Positions 13,618-26,000 of a stretch of 64,000 nt of DNA are shown here, piece by piece. The number at the start of each line of letters is the position of its first letter. The first letter of the stretch is position 1. Origin of the DNA: Artocarpus heterophyllus. Its lineage: Eukaryota; Streptophyta; Magnoliopsida; Rosales; Moraceae. Both the position numbers and the translations under genes were made by a program. The stretch lies in contig CM046330.1 of the NCBI GenBank assembly GCA_025403435.1, forward strand, positions 15,088,239-15,152,238, given 5' to 3'. The notes under the pieces were generated by a model that ran no database searches, was not told the origin of the DNA, and saw only the letters and a program-made list of their open reading frames with translations.

Positions 13618-13988
13618 AGTAAATTGTATTGTTACACCACTAACTATTTACTTTTTGCATAATGCATTCGGAACTTTCAATCTTGGCAAAATGCACCCTG
13701 GACTTTGAAATCGTGGTAATTAAGGTCCAAACTTTTAATTTTCGTTTAGTACTCTTTTTCATATGCTGGACTGCAATTTTTTTTTTTTGAAAGATGATAA
13801 GCTCTACCCTTGAAAAAACTCACGTGTGAATCCTGTGACCAAAATTGTCCATGCATTTTAATGCTCGTTAGCTATTAGACTTCAATTGCCAATGATTTCA
13901 AAATGTATAGTGCATTTTATCAAGAATAAAAGTTCAAGATGTATTATGCAAAAATCATTAGTTTGAGGATGCAACAATGCAATTTACT
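13618..13988. mobile_element. 371-bp foldback (long terminal inverted repeat) element
   Basis: The first 115 bp or so, starting AGTAAATTGTATTGTT, are inverted at the end (AACAATGCAATTTACT on the plus strand). Similarity is high throughout the arms, including the TTTTTGCATAAT-CAT and CAAAATGCAC segments. About 140 bp lie between the arms, including a poly-T stretch at 13780-13790. No ORF is present and no clear target-site duplication was found. It is a non-autonomous DNA element inserted in dead copia sequence. Confidence 0.82.
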
Positions 13989-14084
13989 ATTTATCTTAAC
14001 TAGGATTTTTTCTCTTATAAAGTTTTTCCTAGTAAGGTTTTTAACAAGTCATTTATTCTTAAGTAATGAACATCCAAGGGGGAA

Positions 14085-14395
14085 TGTTATGAAAAAATTA
14101 GTTTATTAGTGTGAATGTTCATATTCTCAACACCCTCATGAATTGTATTATCTCTAACTTAATAACCATTTGTGTTGGTATTTTATAACCTTTATAAAAT
14201 CTCCCAATAAACATTCCACTAGTAGCAGTTTATTGTTGTGACTAATGACTTTTTGCCTTTTCTATTTTATGATTTTTGACCTTATATATATGGCCTTCGA
14301 AAGTTTATCTTTATATACATTAATATGATGAATAAAAAAAATCTCTATTTTTTATATTTTGCAATTTAGTAATTTTGTGTTTATTATATAGTAAT
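14085..14395 (+). repeat. 3' LTR of the ancient copia element
   Basis: It starts TGTTATGAAA directly after the purine tract CAAGGGGGAA (about 14075-14084). Its second half matches the LTR piece at 8229-8376. The exact 3' end is uncertain by a few bases. Confidence 0.68.
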
Positions 14396-15068
14396 GTTTA
14401 GTATTCATTATAATATTAAAATAATTCAAAATTTTGACTCTACATTTTTTACTTTTTTAAAATTTTGACTTTAGTTAAAAACATTAAATAAAAATAATAA
14501 CCATTCATCTCTCCAGTACTAATGAGTTTTTTTTTTTTTTTTACCATACTTGAGTAGATAATTGTTGCCACTATTTCTTGATCAACTATATATATAATAA
14601 AATCTGTTGGATAAGATCTCCAGCCGAATTTGGTATGAAAAATCTGATCAATATGACTCAATTTACAGGAAATCATTTTGGTGCAATATTAATTTGTTGC
14701 AAAAGACATCGACGGAAAAGTGGTGTAGTCTGCTTCGATCGAAACGTTGAGCCTAACAAATGGCGTTTCATGTCCTTATGTGGCCTCCTTATTCTCCCTT
14801 AACATGCAAATTATTTTTTAAAAAAAAAAAAAGAAGAAGAAGAAGAAAAAGAAAAGAGTTAAGGCCAATCCTAAAATCCCACACTTCCATATAGAGACAA
14901 AAACGCGTCAAAAAAGGATAAATCTAATATTTCCCAAACGACTTCTTCGCCATTCCAAAAAAGGGTTTTCTACAGTTTTTTCTCTTTTTTGATCTGTCAA
15001 CCATGCAACTCTAAATTTACACTTGTACATGTGTTTGTGTGTATATATATAGGAAAACCTTTTTTTTC
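14396..15068. other. Intergenic region upstream of GA3ox
   Basis: No coding region is supported. It has a poly-T run near 14527-14543, a short (TA)n at 14587-14598 and an A/GAA-rich tract at 14815-14860. Confidence 0.6.
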
Positions 15069-15208
15069 CCCATCGGGCTGTGGCCCTGCCCTCTCAGTGG
15101 GGTGGGCCCCACCCGATGGGTTCCACAACTTTTTTCTTCCCACCGGGCTGTGTCCCAGCCCTCTCAGTGGGGTGGGCCCCACCTGGCGGGTCCCACGAGC
15201 CACAGGTC
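15069..15208. repeat. GC-rich 70-bp tandem repeat with palindromic GTGGGCCCCAC sites
   Basis: Two units (15069-15138 and 15139-15208) align with exact 70-bp spacing. Each contains the near-palindrome GTGGGCCCCAC (15102-15112 and 15172-15182), which includes the core forms GTGGGCCC and GGCCCCAC known as TCP transcription-factor sites. Unit 1 is also bracketed by CCCATCGGG (15069-15077) and its perfect complement CCCGATGGG (15112-15120), so it can form a hairpin; in unit 2 this pair is partly decayed. The block stands out from AT-rich surroundings and ends about 115 bp before the GA3ox start codon. Regulatory use is inferred; it could also be a fragment of a mobile element. Confidence 0.8.
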
Positions 15209-15232
15209 TGTCGGGATGTATAATGCTGCCCA

Positions 15233-15241
15233 TATATATAA
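15233..15241 (+). promoter_or_regulatory. Likely TATA box of GA3ox
   Basis: TATATATAA lies 83 bp upstream of the start codon at 15324, a suitable distance for a plant promoter with a short 5' UTR. No experimental start is known. Confidence 0.55.
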
Positions 15242-15323
15242 GACATGCCGGTCATGTCACAATTCCAAAGAAGAAAGTTCAATTCTGTAAAATCATATCA
15301 TATTATATATCCTAGCCGTGATC

Positions 15324-18300
15324 ATGAATTCCTTAATCTCAAAAACATCCCTCGAAAGTACCAATAATATTCCTATGAAGCACTACCCCACCAACAATAA
15401 TATTGTCCCATTAGACTTCAACTCTATCCCTACATTGCCCGATTCCCATGCTTGGACACCCCTCACCTTGTTCGACCCGTTGGATATTACCGGCAATGAG
15501 TACTCGGTGCCCGTTATCGATCTTTTCGACCCGAATGCAGTCTCTCTGATCCGACAGGCGTGTGAAAGATGGGGAGCTTTTCAGGTCACCAACCATGGCG
15601 TGCCCTCTGCCCTCCTCAAGGAGTTGGAGGCCGAGAGCCGCCGGCTTTTCTCCCTGCCCACTGACCAGAAACTCCGGGCCATTCGATCCCCCGAGAGCAT
15701 TACCGGGTACGGGTTGGTGCCTATTTCTAAGTTCTTTTCGAAGATGATGTGGTCCGAGGGTTTCTCCATGATAGGGTCTCCTGAGGAACATTCTCGACAA
15801 CTTTTGTCACATGAAGACAATAGCCAATTCTGGTGCGTGACACTCCTTATTCGACATTTTCCCCCTTTTTTTTTCTCTTTTTCTTTTGACTGCATAAATG
15901 TTTAATATTGACATGTTGAAGTTAAAACGACCTTTATTCTAACAGATAATAAAACAAATTAAAATAGCCTTTAAAAAAAGGGGAACTTTTTTTAGTCTAA
16001 AAATATGAAATTTAATTTAGGAACTATCATTTTCCTTTTATTAATAGGAATTGTTGTTTCAGCCTTTAAATTAGTTTTTTAGCATTTGATTTGTGAGTGT
16101 GAAGGTTAAAATTTACAACACATGATATTGAATTGTTTGCAAACATTGATGAAATTGTTAAAAGTGAAAATTAACTGTTAAATCAACAGTTTTTATTTGT
16201 GGGGAAAAAGGACCGTTTATAATGTAAAAACTCGACCAACAAAAAAAGGCTTGCCACTTCTTTTCTATCGTGCAAACAAAAAAAAAAATTTGTGCAAGAG
16301 TTGTGGGGTTGGAATTCTTTTTGAAAGGTGTGAAGTAAATAAAAATTTTAAGCTTTGTTTCTCTTAGAAGGGTATTTGGGAGAAGTGTTCAAATCACAAT
16401 GTCTTATACTTAATCATGGATTTACAGCATAAGTTGATTTTTTTTTTTTTTTTTGATCTTTGAAAGTTTAAAGTTTGAAAGAGTATACTTAAGTCAAAAT
16501 TTAAAATATAATTAAAAAATAATATAAATATTGCAATAACATTTCAGGGGACAAATTAGGGAAAAAATTTCCTTTTGAGCGGTCCAAATGTAAAAAATCC
16601 TTAGGACTGGAGCCCGATTGAAAGAGAAACAGAAACAGGCATTGCAGGAGTGTTGTTTGGGGAGTAGTAATGACAAAATGGTAATTGTGCCAACTTCGTT
16701 ATTTTTGATTAACCATCTTAGTTGGGCAACCACGTGGCCAGATGTTAGTGGTGTAGAAACATGCTGACTGTACGAGAACATGACATACATGTCATCCATG
16801 CATCCTTGATTTGATATTTCATATTTCAGAACGTCAAATATATATATATATATATAATAAAAATCCGTTCAAAAAGATATTAAGAGAGGGCGAGAAAGAA
16901 TATGAGAGAGAAAAGAACGGCGACAAAACAGGCACAAACAAAAATAGAATTTTAAGACATAGCATGCATCACCATGCACTGTCTGTCACGTAGAATTAAG
17001 ATATATATATATATATATAATATATGTGCTCATATATATATATATATATCTGTGTGTGTGTGTATGATTATCTGCTTGCCCTTAAGCCGCAACACCGATT
17101 AAGGACAGGTTGGTGCACAGCCTAGGAAAAGGGATACTCACTCGGACATCTAATATAGCTGTACATTTAGTTGTCGTTCATAAAAAATATCTGGTCTTGA
17201 TAAATAACGACAGGTTTCGCCTCATATGTATATATGATCTCTCAGCCAATGCATCGGCTTATTAACCCCATCACGAAACTACAAATTAATTAAAAGCTTC
17301 TTGAAAGTTTTGAAAGTTGGAAACCTTTTTGTACGATACATATGATATTTTCTTCTCACTATTGATTTTTTGTTGTTTTTATTGATGACTTTTTTTTCGA
17401 GCTGCAAAATAGATTCAATAATTTAGAGCCGTTTGAGAACGCGTTAGTAATCACATTTTGCGATTCTAACTTACTTTTATTATAATGATAAAATTTAAAC
17501 CAAAAGTTGATTGGAACCAATATAGTTCCAACTGCATTATTGAACAAGCTAATAGATACCATGTTTTATTGCATCCTCCAACCTTTTTTTTTTTCTTGAT
17601 ATTCACTTTTTGATGCACGGTTAAGTAATTCTCTAATCTATGTTTAGGAAAATGAATTCTAGGGACAGTGGGATACCATCTCTATTCCCGTATTTTTATA
17701 CTAACTTCTGAGCTGCTATTTTTTTTTCTTTTTATTGAAGGATGCAATCTGCTTATGTGACAATCTTGCAAAAATCTCCTAATTGAAAATTGATAAATCA
17801 GAATTTGCTACAAAAATTGGGATTAAATTAGTTGACATCGCTAGTATTTTTATTGGGAAAATACTTTTTATCGTTTGTTTTGTCACATAACAAGTGTGGA
17901 ATCTTGCAAATTGTCATAATTTTTATTACGTGATCTTGGCCTTGAATTATTCTCACAAATATTATGGTGCATCACTAAAAGTGATAAATACAATAATGTT
18001 ATTATACATTTAGATGGACCTAAAATATTAATGTCCATTTTCTCGTTATCTAGAGGTTAAAATCACAATTCAAAAACTTTTAATACAGTTCTATCATTAA
18101 AAATATACATTTATGTTCAAAGCTACCAACCAAACGGGCCATAAATTTGATATCAAACTCTGTGAAATTGGTACTCCTTTCGTTCACCCTAAATTGTTCT
18201 TTCCACTTTGCAGTAGTGTGATGGAGACGTACCAAAAGGAGGCGCAGGGACTATCTAAAAAGATGCTGGAGCTAATTCTCAAGTCTCTGGACGCAAATCA

Positions 18301-18796
18301 CGAAGATTTAAAATGGGCCAGGCCCAAAAGCGGGTTTTCTAATGCACAGGTCCTGCTGCAGTTGAACTCTTACCCAGTCTGTCCGGACCCAACAAGGGCC
18401 ATGGGCCTGGCCCCACATACTGACTCTTCATTGCTCACTGTGCTATACCAAAGTTGCCAGGGCCTCCAAGTCCGGGGAGAGGGGGATGTTGGGTGGGTGC
18501 CCGTGCACCCAGTCGACGATGCACTCATTGTCAATGTGGGAGATACGATGCACGTTCTGTCCAATGGACGGTTCAAGAGCGCGATGCATCGTGCCGTTGT
18601 GAACAAGACACATCATCGTGTGTCCGTTGCGTATTTCTATTGGCCACCAAAGGAAGAGAAGCTATCACCGTTGATACAGATGATTGATGGTGATCATCCT
18701 CCTCTGTACCGTCCGGTGACATTGAGCGAGTATCTTGAAATCAAAGCAGTTCACTTTGACAAGGCGCTCGAGGCCATTAAGAACAACAATGTGTGA
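15324..18796 (+). CDS. GA3ox: Gibberellin 3-beta-dioxygenase (GA 3-oxidase)
   Basis: It encodes a 2-oxoglutarate/Fe(II) dioxygenase that, in this family, 3-beta-hydroxylates GA20 and GA9 to bioactive GA1 and GA4, normally in the cytosol. There are two exons: 15324-15832 and 18214-18796, 363 residues in all, the usual family length. The join is phase 2 (donor GTGCGT, acceptor TTTGCAG) and restores Cys170 at the position where GA3ox proteins have it. The ATG at 15324 is chosen; an in-frame GTG lies 6 bp upstream. The DIOX_N domain covers about 60-155, with WGAFQVTNHGVP and MWSEGF. Iron ligands are His238, Asp240 and His295; Arg305 and Ser307 bind 2-oxoglutarate. LNSYPVCPDP, RAMGLAPHTDSS and PPLYRPVTLSEYL are GA3ox-like. 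The protein looks intact. The 2,381-bp intron is long for this gene type. GA2ox or other dioxygenases are less likely because of the MWSEGF and LYQ-GLQV signatures. Confidence 0.92.
15833..18213 (+). other. Intron 1 of GA3ox (2,381 bp)
   Basis: It starts GTGCGT and ends TTTGCAG. It is AT-rich, with (AT)n runs around 16836-16857, 17001-17022 and 17033-17050, a (GT)n at 17051-17063 and several poly-T runs. No protein-coding region or recognisable transposon was seen. Confidence 0.75.
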
Positions 18797-18840
18797 CATT
18801 GCTTTGCTGGGCTACCCTTTGACAATGAACACATTTTGTC

Positions 18841-18846
18841 AATAAA
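18841..18846 (+). terminator. Candidate polyadenylation signal of GA3ox
   Basis: AATAAA occurs 45 bp after the stop codon, followed by a T/G-containing region. Confidence 0.4.
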
Positions 18847-20013
18847 TTGCAATAATTGGGAGTCTCACCAAAGCAGAGTTTCATTTTTGATAAATTCTAA
18901 AACAGTACCAAAAAAATAATAATAATATTTTAATGACGTTAAGAACTACCATAACTACATTCATAAATATTATTGGATTATGCCATCATCTAAGGTGACA
19001 ATTCATGCTATCATCCATTTATTAATCGTGTCAAAAAATCAATCAAAACACAACTAATTTATAATATATAATAAAAAATATCAACATTTATTTATCATAT
19101 TATTATTAATCATGGCAGCTGGTATATAACCTCCTTAAATTAAAATATTGCATATGTAATCGCTGTAATTGACTTATTAAACAAATGTTAACATACTGGT
19201 CAAATTATCTCAGGAAAAACAAGTAAAGTTTGCTTACAAATTTTAAAATTCATATTATTTGTATACAGAATACATCATATAAACTGTTATAGTATTATAC
19301 ATTAGAAAGCCTGTCAATCCAAGTTAAGTTGGTCAACCTAAACACGGGTTAGTAGGCTTGGATTTACTGCATGCTTTTCTGTTAGTGTCGTTGTATCATG
19401 ACCCATATTGCCATCCATAAAATTCTCATGCGTAAACAGACACTGTTTAATAGGAATGCCTACCACAATATCCGATCATTTATTTATAAAATAGACATTA
19501 AAAAAAAATCCTCATGAGTCATCATGTTTAATCAAAACAAAAGGATCTACATAGCTAAACTGGATCATTTTGCTTCAGCCAAGCATCTAGTCACCTGATA
19601 TTACCAAGTCTAAAGTATGCAAAATATTATAAGCAAAGACGTAAGATTATAGATAACAAGTGATATATTATATGGAGAAAGTATGAACAATATCTATCCT
19701 TTTTTATACGGGAATTAACCATATCAAAAAGAACCCTTTTACATTATACCCCACCCTGTAATTTGAACCAAAAAAAAAAAAAAACTTTTCCTCCAAGTTT
19801 TTTCTTCACTAAAAGTTAGCTCTAGTATGATGAACTTTCTCCTTTTGGGTTTGGTATGTGTAGAGACCTAAAAACCCTTGTCACCATCTACAAAACGGTT
19901 AATGTATTAACATTGATGTCTAACTTCAAAAGGTCCAACTGTTTTTATACTTTGTGCACAAGGGGGTGAAAAGGTAAACCCCATTTTGTCAGGAAAAGAG
20001 AGAAACTAAACTG
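18847..20013. other. Intergenic region between the convergent GA3ox and LEUNIG genes
   Basis: No ORF, repeat or RNA gene is supported. It must contain the 3' UTRs of both genes. The sequence is AT-rich with poly-A runs near 19500 and 19770. Confidence 0.6.
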
Positions 20014-23000
20014 TCACCGCCAAAGCTTAACACACTTGTCATGACTAGCTGAAGCTATTAAACCAGTAACCTTTGATACCGCCAGAGAAGATACAAGTTT
20101 GTCGTGCGCTTGTATGCTCATTGTTTTGTTCTCAGCCGTGTTCCAAATCTCCAAAGTCTGGATTTTTCACCATAATAAGAAAATGAAAACCCAGCGAAAA
20201 GATTTGAGTTTCAAGCATGGTAAATTGGTTTTGTCACTGATATAAAGAGCAATTGGTGTTACGGATTTAGAATCCTAGCCCTTTACTTACGAGAGAAATA
20301 ATAATAACATATAGAAAGAAAAAGAATCCTGAAAGCACATGCAGAAAATTTATAATGGTTTACCCTTAACATGCGAGCTATATCCATTTTAAGACGCCGC
20401 AAAATTCCACAATCATAAAGAAGATTACAAAGAAATCACACACTTGCACGTCTCTCAGAGTCAGCATTTTTCTCACTAATCTAATCTCCAAAACTGTCAA
20501 GGCGATAATTAGACTCCACACCCCGCAACATTTGGAACACACACTAGCTATGCCTATCATGTTAGATTATCACAGCGTAGCAATTCTACAAGTTGTAATC
20601 TTTCCTCATCCCTTGAGGCATGGTACACCAGATTAGAAGAACATACTGTATTGTTTAAATGCAGTATTATGTCTGGCTATGTCTTTTTATTGTCTAACTT
20701 AAAACGACCTCTCTCCTTAATACAATTGACACTATTAACTAATAATCCAAAACTTGAGTGTACTGTCGTGTATCGTCCTACCTGCTACTGCATTAAATAC
20801 AGCCTATCATGATCATCAAAGCATTAGCCAATTTTTAATTCCTAATTTTTTTTTTACATACCTTAATGTTTATCAAAAGTGTGTCATGAAAAGCATCAAT
20901 GATGAAAAGCATTTGGTAATGAGACCAAAAGGAAAGAGAATTAAAACTTGCCTCATAACAGCCAATCACCAAAATAGGATATATTGGATGAAAAACACAA
21001 GTGTGGAATTTGTTGCCAGTGCAGCTCAACTCATGAACTGGCTCCCCTTTGCTACCGGAGCCAACTCTCCACACTCTAACCAAGTCATCGCTCACAGATG
21101 CTAGATACTCGCCTGACGAATCCCAACAAACAGAATGTACTACATTTTTGTGACCCTGAGATGACAATCCCAGACAAAAGAGCAATGTGAATGCAAGAAA
21201 AACGCTTAAAACTTTGAAAAACACATATATAAGCAAGGGTGAGACAGAACGGCAGAAGCAGAAGCCTTCAATGTAACGTAGGGGAAAAAAAGGCGCCCAG
21301 CACCAGAAAATTTGCTCATAAAAAGGGCCATAAATTGAGTGCATGAGCAAGCTTTTCATTCAAGCCAAAGTTCTTATAATGAAAAACAATAATATAGACA
21401 ACCCATCACAACAAATTACCCAAATATTCAAGCAATATTAGCATCACAACAATTTCCACTTGACATTATTATTTATGAACGAGCAATCTGAGAATAAAAA
21501 GAATTAATCAAAGTTCACAATTAACCTGTAGCTTGAGCCTGCAAACTTGAGTCTCCACATCAAGTAGGGATACAAAATTGTCCTGCTGCAGCAGCGAGAA
21601 TCCTTCCAGAACAAGGTTGAAACCTCAATTGGGTTGCTCCACCCTGACAAAAGTTGCAAAAATTATTATCATTTTCTTTTAATAAGAAACAGAGAGAATC
21701 TTATTAAAAAATTAGAGACAACCGTACATAATTTGTTTACTTTCTGCCAAAAGTCATGTTAATTGTATGAAGAGCAGTAAAAGTAAAACATAGTTCTGAT
21801 GTTTGATGGATTTTTGACAAGAAACATGATTTATACCTTGTAAACTCCAGCACTACTACCATTCTTTACACCCCAATATCTTATCTCACTATTGTTATCA
21901 CAGGAGCAGAGAAGGTCTTCTTTGCTAGGGTGGAAGTCCAGAGACATAACAGCCGTAGAATGTCCAGTGAAATTGCGAATCGAATAACTAGGCTGCAAAA
22001 TGAAATCATTCAACCATTAAAGCACATCAAAAGAAGCAAAAAAAAAAAAAAAAAAAAAGGAGGGATTACATAGTAGCCGAACAAAATGAAATATACAAAA
22101 CATTATTACCACCAAACAGCCTTTGAACAAAGTTCATTTTCTCCTTTTTTGTAACAAATAGACAATGCCTCAAATGCCTGGAGGAAGAATACAACATCAT
22201 AGCAGAAACGAATCTCAACCACCATTTTTAAATTTTTTTTAACTGCTTCTAGGCGGTTTCACCCGAGTATACTCAACCAAAAGAAACTGTAAGAAATAGC
22301 ATTGACAAACCAAGGTTGCGCAAAGAAATAATTCATTCATTGATCAACATTTCGATCGGCACCAGGAAACAGAAAATCACAACTTAAAACTGTCAAATCC
22401 AGTATCAACTGTGCAAAAAAGCACATCTTATGTAAAAGCAGTCTTTGTTGCTTCATTCTTATTCAATTTGAGTTTAATTTCTAAATACTTGGCCCCAAAA
22501 ATTGGATGTCTTAAAGAAATGACAACAAGATGAATACATGTTTTCTTTTAAAGCCAAAAATAAAAAATAAAAAACCACACCAACACAAAAGTACAAGTAA
22601 AAAATATATATATATATAAGCATTCTGGTACCAGTTTCACAAGCATACTAGTCAAATTCATTTCAGACAACTCAAGAGGCCCAACAATTTTATAATGGAA
22701 AACGGTTGCGGATATCTAGATTCCATGGAAATAAAGGAATATGTTCACTAACATTGTCAGCATCCCAGACCCTGACAGTTTTGTCGGCAGAGGATGTGGC
22801 GAGCCTCGATGCATTAGAACTAAAACGGACATCTGTTATCCATTGTGTATGCTCTTCAAGTGCAGACTTCATCGTGAAGGACTCGGTGCACCACAATGTA
22901 GCCTGGGTACCAAAAGCCATCAGGGTAAAGAATGTTACATCGCTTGTAAACACCAAGAACCAACCAAAAGTGTTGAATTTTGAAACTCATCATAGCAATA

Positions 23001-26000
23001 CTAGCATTTCATGTGTTAATAACGTTTTTCAGAACAATTTAAATCCAGCACAAAGCTTACTTTTCGATCGTGTCCACCTGTAGCCAGCAATTTCCCATCA
23101 GGTGAAAAGTGACAGCATTCAACTTTGCTTGTGCTTGCAGAAATAGCCTGTGCTACCTTAAAGGAGAAGCCTATGGTTTTAGACAAAAATCTTGTAAATC
23201 CATGTTCTATACAATCGAAGCATCATTCAAAACAAATTAAACAATAAGAACAACAATAATAATTAATTGAATAACATAGAAGTTTGTATGCATTATACCT
23301 TTGTTGACATCTGCAAACCGAGTGACTCTATCTCTAGGGTCAGCATCATCAGATAAAAAAGACTCAACATTATCCTCTAGAGACCCATCATCCACAAAAT
23401 GGTCAACATTACCCTGTAATCCATTACTCCCATCTCATTATTAACCGCTAAACAAAATGCTAAAGATAATAGTGGACAAGAAAAAAGCATTCGCTTGATT
23501 AGAAATGGCACGTGCTAAGGTAAACATAGCCCAAACGCCAATGAGAATCCAAACCCCAAAAAAATAAAATAAATAAGTTCTACCAAGTAACTTGGGGGGT
23601 ACATATCATTAGAATAGCAAGAAATAATTGGTGCCCAAACTATCATAAATTGGTTAAAGTTAACAAATAGATATACTGAGCAGAGCAAAAGGTATGATAA
23701 GAAATAACTGCAAAATTGCTCAATTAGGTCAATTATAATCTATAACCTTGAACCTTCGACTTTTCAGTATTTACACGTTTGAAACTGCATGGAAGCCACT
23801 AAATTAGTCTAAAAGAGGAAAAACGAAAAGAAAAACACATGCGCAAGCATGTCAATCTCAACCGCTTTCTTTTGCATTTAGGAGTCTATTATGGAGATGC
23901 CATTTCCAAACAGCTAGTAGAGGCAAAAACCTCTACTTCATTCTCTTCATCATGAACAAAATCTTTTTGTTTCTTAAATTATTTACAGCTCCTGATACGA
24001 GACAAAAATAGCTCCAATGGAAGCGAGCAGGAAGTTGGAAGTAGCAAAACAATCAAAACAGTTCAATATTAGGATGACCAAGAAGCCTACTTAGCCTAAT
24101 AAATGGAGCGGAAAAGATAAAAGATACATCAAAAACAAGAATCAGACAACTAAGAATACCAATATAATTAGAACCGAATGTTGCTTACCAATTGATTTGG
24201 TGCTGTTGTAAGTGGGCCAATACCATCTGAGCCAAACATAAGCAGAGGCTTTGAGGAACCACCCTTGTGGGGCAAAGTTGGCATAGACATGGTGTCACCC
24301 GGTGTATGAGTGGAAGGTGAGGAGGGTGAACTGGGAGATGGTCCTGTGGTATTTGCCGTGCCTGTACTATTGGCAGGACCTGAAGATGACACGGGTTGCT
24401 TCCTCTTTCGCCCAATTTGACCTTTTGAAGTCTTAAACAAAAGGATAGATAAAATAAGTCAAGAGAGACTAACCCCAGTAAATAATTTTCCAATCCTAAA
24501 GAAGACAAGAAAATTTACAACCTAACAACCAAAAATTTTCAAACCAAACCGACTTTGGCATTGTGGTGAGGTACATTCAAATCTTAAAATTAAACAGGAG
24601 AAAGGAAAGTAATCTAAGCAAAACTGAGAGAATAGGAACATATAGCAAGAGAGATAAAGCAAGAGTTGCCCCAGTTATAAAAAGATCCCTGAAGGAAATC
24701 TGCATTTTAAAATTATGTATTGGAGCTGAATAAGATCAAAGTGAAAAAGATAAGACAGACAAACAGGTTACAATTATAGTGGAACATGATAGGAAATTAA
24801 ACCTGGTCATTTCCTTGAAAGGAACCAGACATGCTACCATCTGCTGTAACACTGCCCACACCAATCACTTTATCTTGCTGGCGCATTTGATGGTTTGAAC
24901 TCTGAGGAGTTTGACTTGACAGCATATGCTGCTGCACATATTGTTGCCGCTGTTGATTGTTATTCTGCATTTGTTGCTGCTGTAACTAAGACATGAACCA
25001 AATCACAAGCAGATAATACCGGGAAGCTTAGAAGGAATTGCCAATCCTAAGATGTAGAAGAAACAGTAGTACCTTAAACATCACATCAGGATCTGAACGA
25101 GGTAGTACAGGGCAACCAGCAGGGACAGGTGATCCAACATTAGATACATCCCCAACAGAATTTAATTGGCCATCCTTACCAAAACTCATATTCCGATTGC
25201 TGAGAAGCATTCTAAGTCTTCTGGACTCCATATCATTGGCGGATGGGGATGCTAAGTTTTGTTGTGCCTGAAGCAGAAGCTGCTGCTGAAGTTGATTGAA
25301 CGGCTGAGGTGACTGCATCAAAGGATTCGATTGCGGAAGAAGTCCAGAACGAAACCGGTCCAGTCCCTAAAAATGAACAAACGTCTTCAAAAAACAAAAC
25401 CCACAACTACCCACTTACAGCGAGAATTTCTTTAAGATTATCATGAACTTATCACGCTACATTCCGTGCACTCTGTGCAGCATAGAATAACACTGTGCAT
25501 CATCGTTAAGGGTAAAAAAGTTTCCAGAGATTTTCTTTTTTTTTTTTTTTTAATACCAACGTGAGTTTTTTTTGGTACTTCTATCTTGGAATTATTTACT
25601 AGTTTTGATGTGATATTTCTCAGGCTCCGGTATGCTAGTTATCTTTATCCAGCTATGGCGGATTATGGTTTACAAAACAAAACCCTGCAGTTTGCTTAAC
25701 AGCAAAATGCATTTACCCACTGAATCAACTATCACCGATCAACCAGCTTTGTCTTTACGAAACTGACCATGTCAAAGGTATACCGTAGAGGAATGCAGAA
25801 GCAATATAGAATTGGGTTTCTGTGACATACCGGCAAAGGCCATCCTTCCAAAGTCAAATTGTTACCGCCTTGACTTGGTCCTGTATGAAGATCCAAAACT
25901 GTTAAAGACCAATTTTCATGTCAAAATCATACAGGGTAGGACTAATAGAATAACGACTAACATAACCATTGAAATAAAACATCAAAATAACAACCCCTAA

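Larger units (their letters stand above)
12455..14084 (+). repeat. Three copies of a pre-polypurine-tract module
   Basis: Blocks near 12455-12650, 13505-13600 and 13995-14084 share the pattern CCTAG-GTTTT-CCCACTAGG, GTTTTTCCTAGTAAGG, then GGTTTTTAA-AAG/GAGG. Only the third ends in a good purine tract (CAAGGGGGAA) followed by TGTTATG. The first is followed by an AGAATGTTA sequence resembling a decayed LTR start. It precedes RNase H remnants, so either two related elements are nested or segments were shuffled. Confidence 0.6.
8229..14395 (+). mobile_element. Ancient, heavily decayed Ty1/copia retrotransposon
   Basis: A 150-bp block at 8229-8376 recurs at 14244-14395 in the same orientation; both contain a CTTTTTGCC start, a TATATATATGGCCTTC stretch and a poly-A-rich tail. 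The downstream copy lies inside a fuller LTR that starts at 14085, right after a purine tract. The sequence after the upstream copy reads TTATCAGCACGAG, a primer-site form seen in some plant copia elements. Between them are copia reverse transcriptase and RNase H remnants at 12841-13190 on the plus strand. No long ORF survives. A foldback element (13618-13988) and internal duplications add to its length. Confidence 0.72.

Noticed and set aside
15411..15895. ORFs opposite GA3ox exon 1 (104 and 129 codons, minus strand)
   Set aside because: They are antisense shadows of a clearly coding, GC-rich exon.
25028..25321. N-terminal MMQSPQ as a start of a separate protein
   Set aside because: It is an internal part of LEUNIG exon 9, which extends in frame upstream to 25366 with a good acceptor.
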